A stretch of DNA of 15,261 nt. Origin: Vulcanimicrobiia bacterium. Its GTDB lineage: Bacteria; Vulcanimicrobiota; Vulcanimicrobiia; Vulcanimicrobiales; Vulcanimicrobiaceae. The first letter of the stretch is position 1. The number at the start of each line of letters is the position of its first letter. The translations under genes and the position numbers were made by a program. The stretch is taken from NCBI GenBank assembly GCA_025451135.1, contig JANWKW010000149.1, positions 1-15,261 of the forward strand, read 5' to 3'. This document shows, piece by piece, positions 13,397 to 15,261 of this stretch. The notes beneath the pieces are model-generated. The model had not been told where the DNA came from. It ran no database searches and worked only from the letters and a program-made list of their open reading frames with translations.

Positions 13397-13442
13397 CGCA
13401 ACTTTTCAAAGGAAGTCGCCATCCATGGCGATTGCGAAAAAA
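13391..13442. repeat. Second internal hairpin of the element
   Basis: TTTTTTCGCAA (13391-13401) pairs with TTGCGAAAAAA (13432-13442). Inside it TCGCCA (13416-13421) pairs with TGGCGA (13426-13431) around a TCCA loop. A 14-nt bulge (13402-13415) lies on the left side only. The T6 used by the terminator is shared with this stem, so the two structures compete in RNA. Confidence 0.65.
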
Positions 13443-13459
13443 TCGTAACGCCTCGCTTA

Positions 13460-13495
13460 GAACGCACACCCTCGGAGCCCATCAGAATATCGCTA
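13460..13495 (-). repeat. Right terminal inverted repeat
   Basis: The reverse-complement partner of 13306-13341. It ends 4 nt before the argS stop codon (13500-13502), so neither gene is disrupted. Confidence 0.8.
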
Positions 13496-13499
13496 AGCG

Positions 13500-15188
13500 C
13501 TACATCGTTTCGGGGGCGGTTACGCCGAGCATTTCGAGGACGCGGGCGAGGATGGTTTTGGTGCCGATGCAGAGCGCTAGGCGGGCGTGTCTTGTCGGGG
13601 CGTCTTCTACTAAAATTCGGCATTCGGTGTAGAAGGCGTGGAAGTCGGAGGCGACGTCGCGGGCGTATCGGGCTAGGCGGTGCGGGGCTTCGTGGTCGGC
13701 GACGCCTTGGACGGTGCGCGGGAGGTCGGCGAGGCGGCGGACGAGGGCGAGTTCGGCCGGGTGCGTGAGCGCTTCGAGTCCGTCTCCGCTTTGTGCGGCC
13801 GCGATGTCGGCCTGGTCGGCGTTGCGGAGCACCGAGGCGATTCTTGCGTGGCCGTATTGGACGTAGTAGACCGGGTTCTCGAGGCTCTTCTCTTTGGCGA
13901 GCGCCAGATCGAACGTCAGCGGCGATTCGATCGCGAGCATGACGAAGAAGAAGCGGGCCGCGTCGACGCCGACCTCGTCGATGATGTCGGCGAGCGTGAC
14001 GATGTGGCCGGCGCGCTTGGACATGCTGACCTCTTCGCCGCCGCGCATCAGCGTGATCTGCTGGGCGATCAGGATGTCGAGCTTGCCCTCGTAGCCGAGC
14101 GCGGTGGCGATGCCCTTGAGGCGGTCGATGTAGCCGTGATGATCGGGGCCGAGGATGTCGACCACGCGATCGGCGCGCTGCAGCTTCTGGTTGTGGTACG
14201 CGACGTCGGGCAGGATGTAGGTCGGGCGGCCGTCCGTGCGGACGAGCACGCGATCCTTGTCGTCGCCGAAGGCGGTCGCCTTGAAATAGATCGCGCCGTC
14301 TTGTTCGTAGGTGTAGCCGAGTTCGGTCAGGCGGGCGAGGCCGGCTTGGACGCTGCCGTTCTCGTGCAGTTCTTTCTCGCTCTGCCAGAGGTCGTAGTGC
14401 GCGCCGAACCGGGTCGCGGTCGCTTGCTGGTCGGCGACCAGCGCGTCGCGTCCGTACGTACCGAAGTACGGCAGCCAGGCGGTTTCGCCGGCGGCGATCC
14501 ATTTCTCGCCGTCGTCCTTCGCGATCTTCTCGGCGAGCGGCACGAGGTAGTCGCCCGGATAGCCTTCTTCCGGGAACGGGAAGTTCGGATCGAACTGCTG
14601 GCGGTAGCGCGCGTAGAGCGAGCGGCCCAGCGTGTCGAGCTGGCTGCCGGCGTCGTTGATGATCCACTCGGTGAAGACGTCGTAGCCGCAGTAGCGCATG
14701 GCGCCGGCCAGGGTCTCGCCGATCGAGAGGGTGCGCCCTTGGACGACCACCAGCGGGCCGGTCGGATTGGCGCTACCGAATTCGAGCGAGACGCGCTTGC
14801 CGTTCTTGGGGAACTCGCCGAAGCGCGCGCCGTCGCGCAGCAGGCGCGCGAGCAACGCTTGCCAGCAGGCCGGGGCGAGCCGGACGTTCACGAAGCCGGC
14901 CAGCGGATCGATCGCCGAGAAGAGCGCGTCCAGGCGCGGTTCGGCGGCGCGCGCGTCGGCGACGAGCGCGGTCGCGATGTCGTTGGGCTTCGCGCGCGCG
15001 ACCTTGGCCAGCCCGAACGCGACGTTGGTGGCGGCGTCGCCGAACGCGGGATTGCGCGGCGCTTCGAATTCGACCGTCACCGGCGGAGCGTCGGGATAGC
15101 GCGCGGCGACCGCGGCCGCGATCGCGTCGCCGAAGATCTTCAACGCATCCTCGGGGAGCGTGACGTCGCTAGTGATGGTAGGGCTCAT
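13500..15188 (-). CDS. argS: Arginyl-tRNA synthetase
   Basis: A 562-aa class I aminoacyl-tRNA synthetase charging tRNA-Arg. The N-terminal additional domain (about 15-105) carries VEFEAPRNPAFGDAATNVA. The catalytic core begins with EFGSANPTGPL (136-146), and the arginine-specific segments TEWIINDAGSQ (173-183) and VDILGPDHHGY (343-353) are conserved. The KMSK-type loop is SMSKRAGHIVTL (388-399), and the C-terminal anticodon-binding helical domain (about 450-562) has NPVYYVQYGHARIASVLRNA before it. The HIGH motif is replaced by VVVQ at 147-150, where most ArgRS have HVGH. The start ATG at 15188 overlaps the end of an upstream frame; no clear Shine-Dalgarno sequence was seen, so it may be translationally coupled. 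Confidence 0.96.
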   Translation of the reverse strand: MSPTITSDVTLPEDALKIFGDAIAAAVAARYPDAPPVTVEFEAPRNPAFGDAATNVAFGLAKVARAKPNDIATALVADARAAEPRLDALFSAIDPLAGFVNVRLAPACWQALLARLLRDGARFGEFPKNGKRVSLEFGSANPTGPLVVVQGRTLSIGETLAGAMRYCGYDVFTEWIINDAGSQLDTLGRSLYARYRQQFDPNFPFPEEGYPGDYLVPLAEKIAKDDGEKWIAAGETAWLPYFGTYGRDALVADQQATATRFGAHYDLWQSEKELHENGSVQAGLARLTELGYTYEQDGAIYFKATAFGDDKDRVLVRTDGRPTYILPDVAYHNQKLQRADRVVDILGPDHHGYIDRLKGIATALGYEGKLDILIAQQITLMRGGEEVSMSKRAGHIVTLADIIDEVGVDAARFFFVMLAIESPLTFDLALAKEKSLENPVYYVQYGHARIASVLRNADQADIAAAQSGDGLEALTHPAELALVRRLADLPRTVQGVADHEAPHRLARYARDVASDFHAFYTECRILVEDAPTRHARLALCIGTKTILARVLEMLGVTAPETM

Positions 15189-15261
15189 TCCGCGATATCT
15201 TCGCCGCGCGGTACAATTGTTCCAGCACGAACATGCGCGCCCATTCGTGCAAGAACGTCAA
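15169..15261 (-). CDS. 3' end of an unidentified upstream gene (partial)
   Basis: From the window edge a minus-strand frame stays open for 30 codons and ends in TAG at 15169-15171, overlapping the argS start by 20 nt. The last residues read LTFLHEWARMFVLEQLYRAA, then KISRNEPYHH: an amphipathic helix followed by a short polar tail, plausible as a protein C-terminus. The family is not recognised. Support is only the open frame, the sensible composition and the lack of a ribosome site for argS, which fits coupling to an upstream gene. It could be a chance open frame. Confidence 0.4.
   Translation of the reverse strand: MTFLHEWARMFVLEQLYRAAKISRNEPYHH

Larger units (their letters stand above)
13306..13495. 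mobile_element. 190-bp MITE-like inverted-repeat element
   Basis: The two 36-nt ends, 13306-13341 and 13460-13495, are inverted copies with 34 of 36 matches (mismatches at arm positions 15 and 18). Each begins with TA followed by GCGATATTC, as expected for elements that duplicate a TA target (IS630/Tc1 type). No transposase is inside. The centre holds two hairpins (13349-13390 and 13391-13442). The element exactly fills the gap between two convergent stop codons; its left TA is part of the TAG of the upstream gene. It could instead be a fixed structured repeat (REP-like) or the genome's bidirectional terminator module. Copies elsewhere in the genome would decide. Confidence 0.65.

Noticed and set aside
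13425..13448. Mini-ORF MAIAKKS with an upstream AAAGGA in the inverted-repeat element
   Set aside because: Seven codons inside a hairpin, located after the terminator; no evidence of expression. The A-rich codons come from the T6/A6 pairing.
12964..14667. Long minus-strand frame bridging argS, the inverted-repeat element and the DUF6504-like gene
   Set aside because: An out-of-frame shadow of argS with low-complexity Arg/Pro runs; continuous only because of high GC content.
1..15261. tRNA, rRNA, CRISPR array, prophage or transposase genes
   Set aside because: No cloverleaf, direct-repeat array or mobile-element protein motif was found on either strand by reading.

Overview
The window is a compact, high-GC bacterial chromosome segment. 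Genes are packed with 4-nt ATGA/GTGA overlaps, and no gene-free stretch exceeds 300 bases. The lineage cannot be fixed from the sequence alone. A class 1B PyrD with its PyrK partner, an arginyl-tRNA synthetase without the HIGH histidines, and a SigW-type promoter consensus point away from Proteobacteria. A deep-branching high-GC phylum (for example Eremiobacterota/WPS-2, Chloroflexi-like or Deinococcus-like lineages) is a guess only.

Region 1 (18-1227, +): a metallo-beta-lactamase-fold hydrolase and a GNAT acetyltransferase, overlapping by 11 nt. They converge on, and overlap by 41 nt, the end of region 2.

Region 2 (1187-7108) is the most interesting part and looks like one envelope-sensing locus. 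On the minus strand, from a promoter near 5350, run an ECF sigma factor, a small two-helix membrane protein (probable anti-sigma lacking a zinc motif), an OmpR-family response regulator, a HAMP/HisKA sensor kinase and a secreted DUF4097-like beta-repeat protein. Divergently, on the plus strand, run a 38-codon ORF, a membrane-anchored DUF4097-like beta-repeat protein and a three-helix proline-rich membrane protein. Both directions start from the same promoter string, TGAAAC-N16-CGTAC, the classic extracytoplasmic (SigW-type) consensus. This suggests the sigma factor drives its own operon and the divergent one. A strong bidirectional terminator at about 7063-7108 closes the plus-strand unit.

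Region 3 (7139-7338): an AT-rich divergent promoter region with a 46-aa minus-strand gene that has a perfect Shine-Dalgarno sequence and a sigma70-like promoter.

Region 4 (7398-13308, +): a tightly overlapping operon of pyrK, pyrD (1B), pyrF, pyrE, a hisC-like aminotransferase, a second GNAT, an AI-2E-family membrane protein and a DUF6504-like small protein. The first four genes cover late UMP synthesis (dihydroorotate to UMP).

Region 5 (13306-13495): a 190-bp MITE-like element with 36-bp inverted ends (34/36 matches), flanked by TA. It fills the whole gap between two convergent stop codons and contains two internal hairpins, one a T6-tailed terminator for the operon.

Region 6 (13500-15261, -): argS, then the 3' end of an unidentified upstream gene overlapping it by 20 nt.

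No tRNA, rRNA, CRISPR array, transposase or phage gene was seen.
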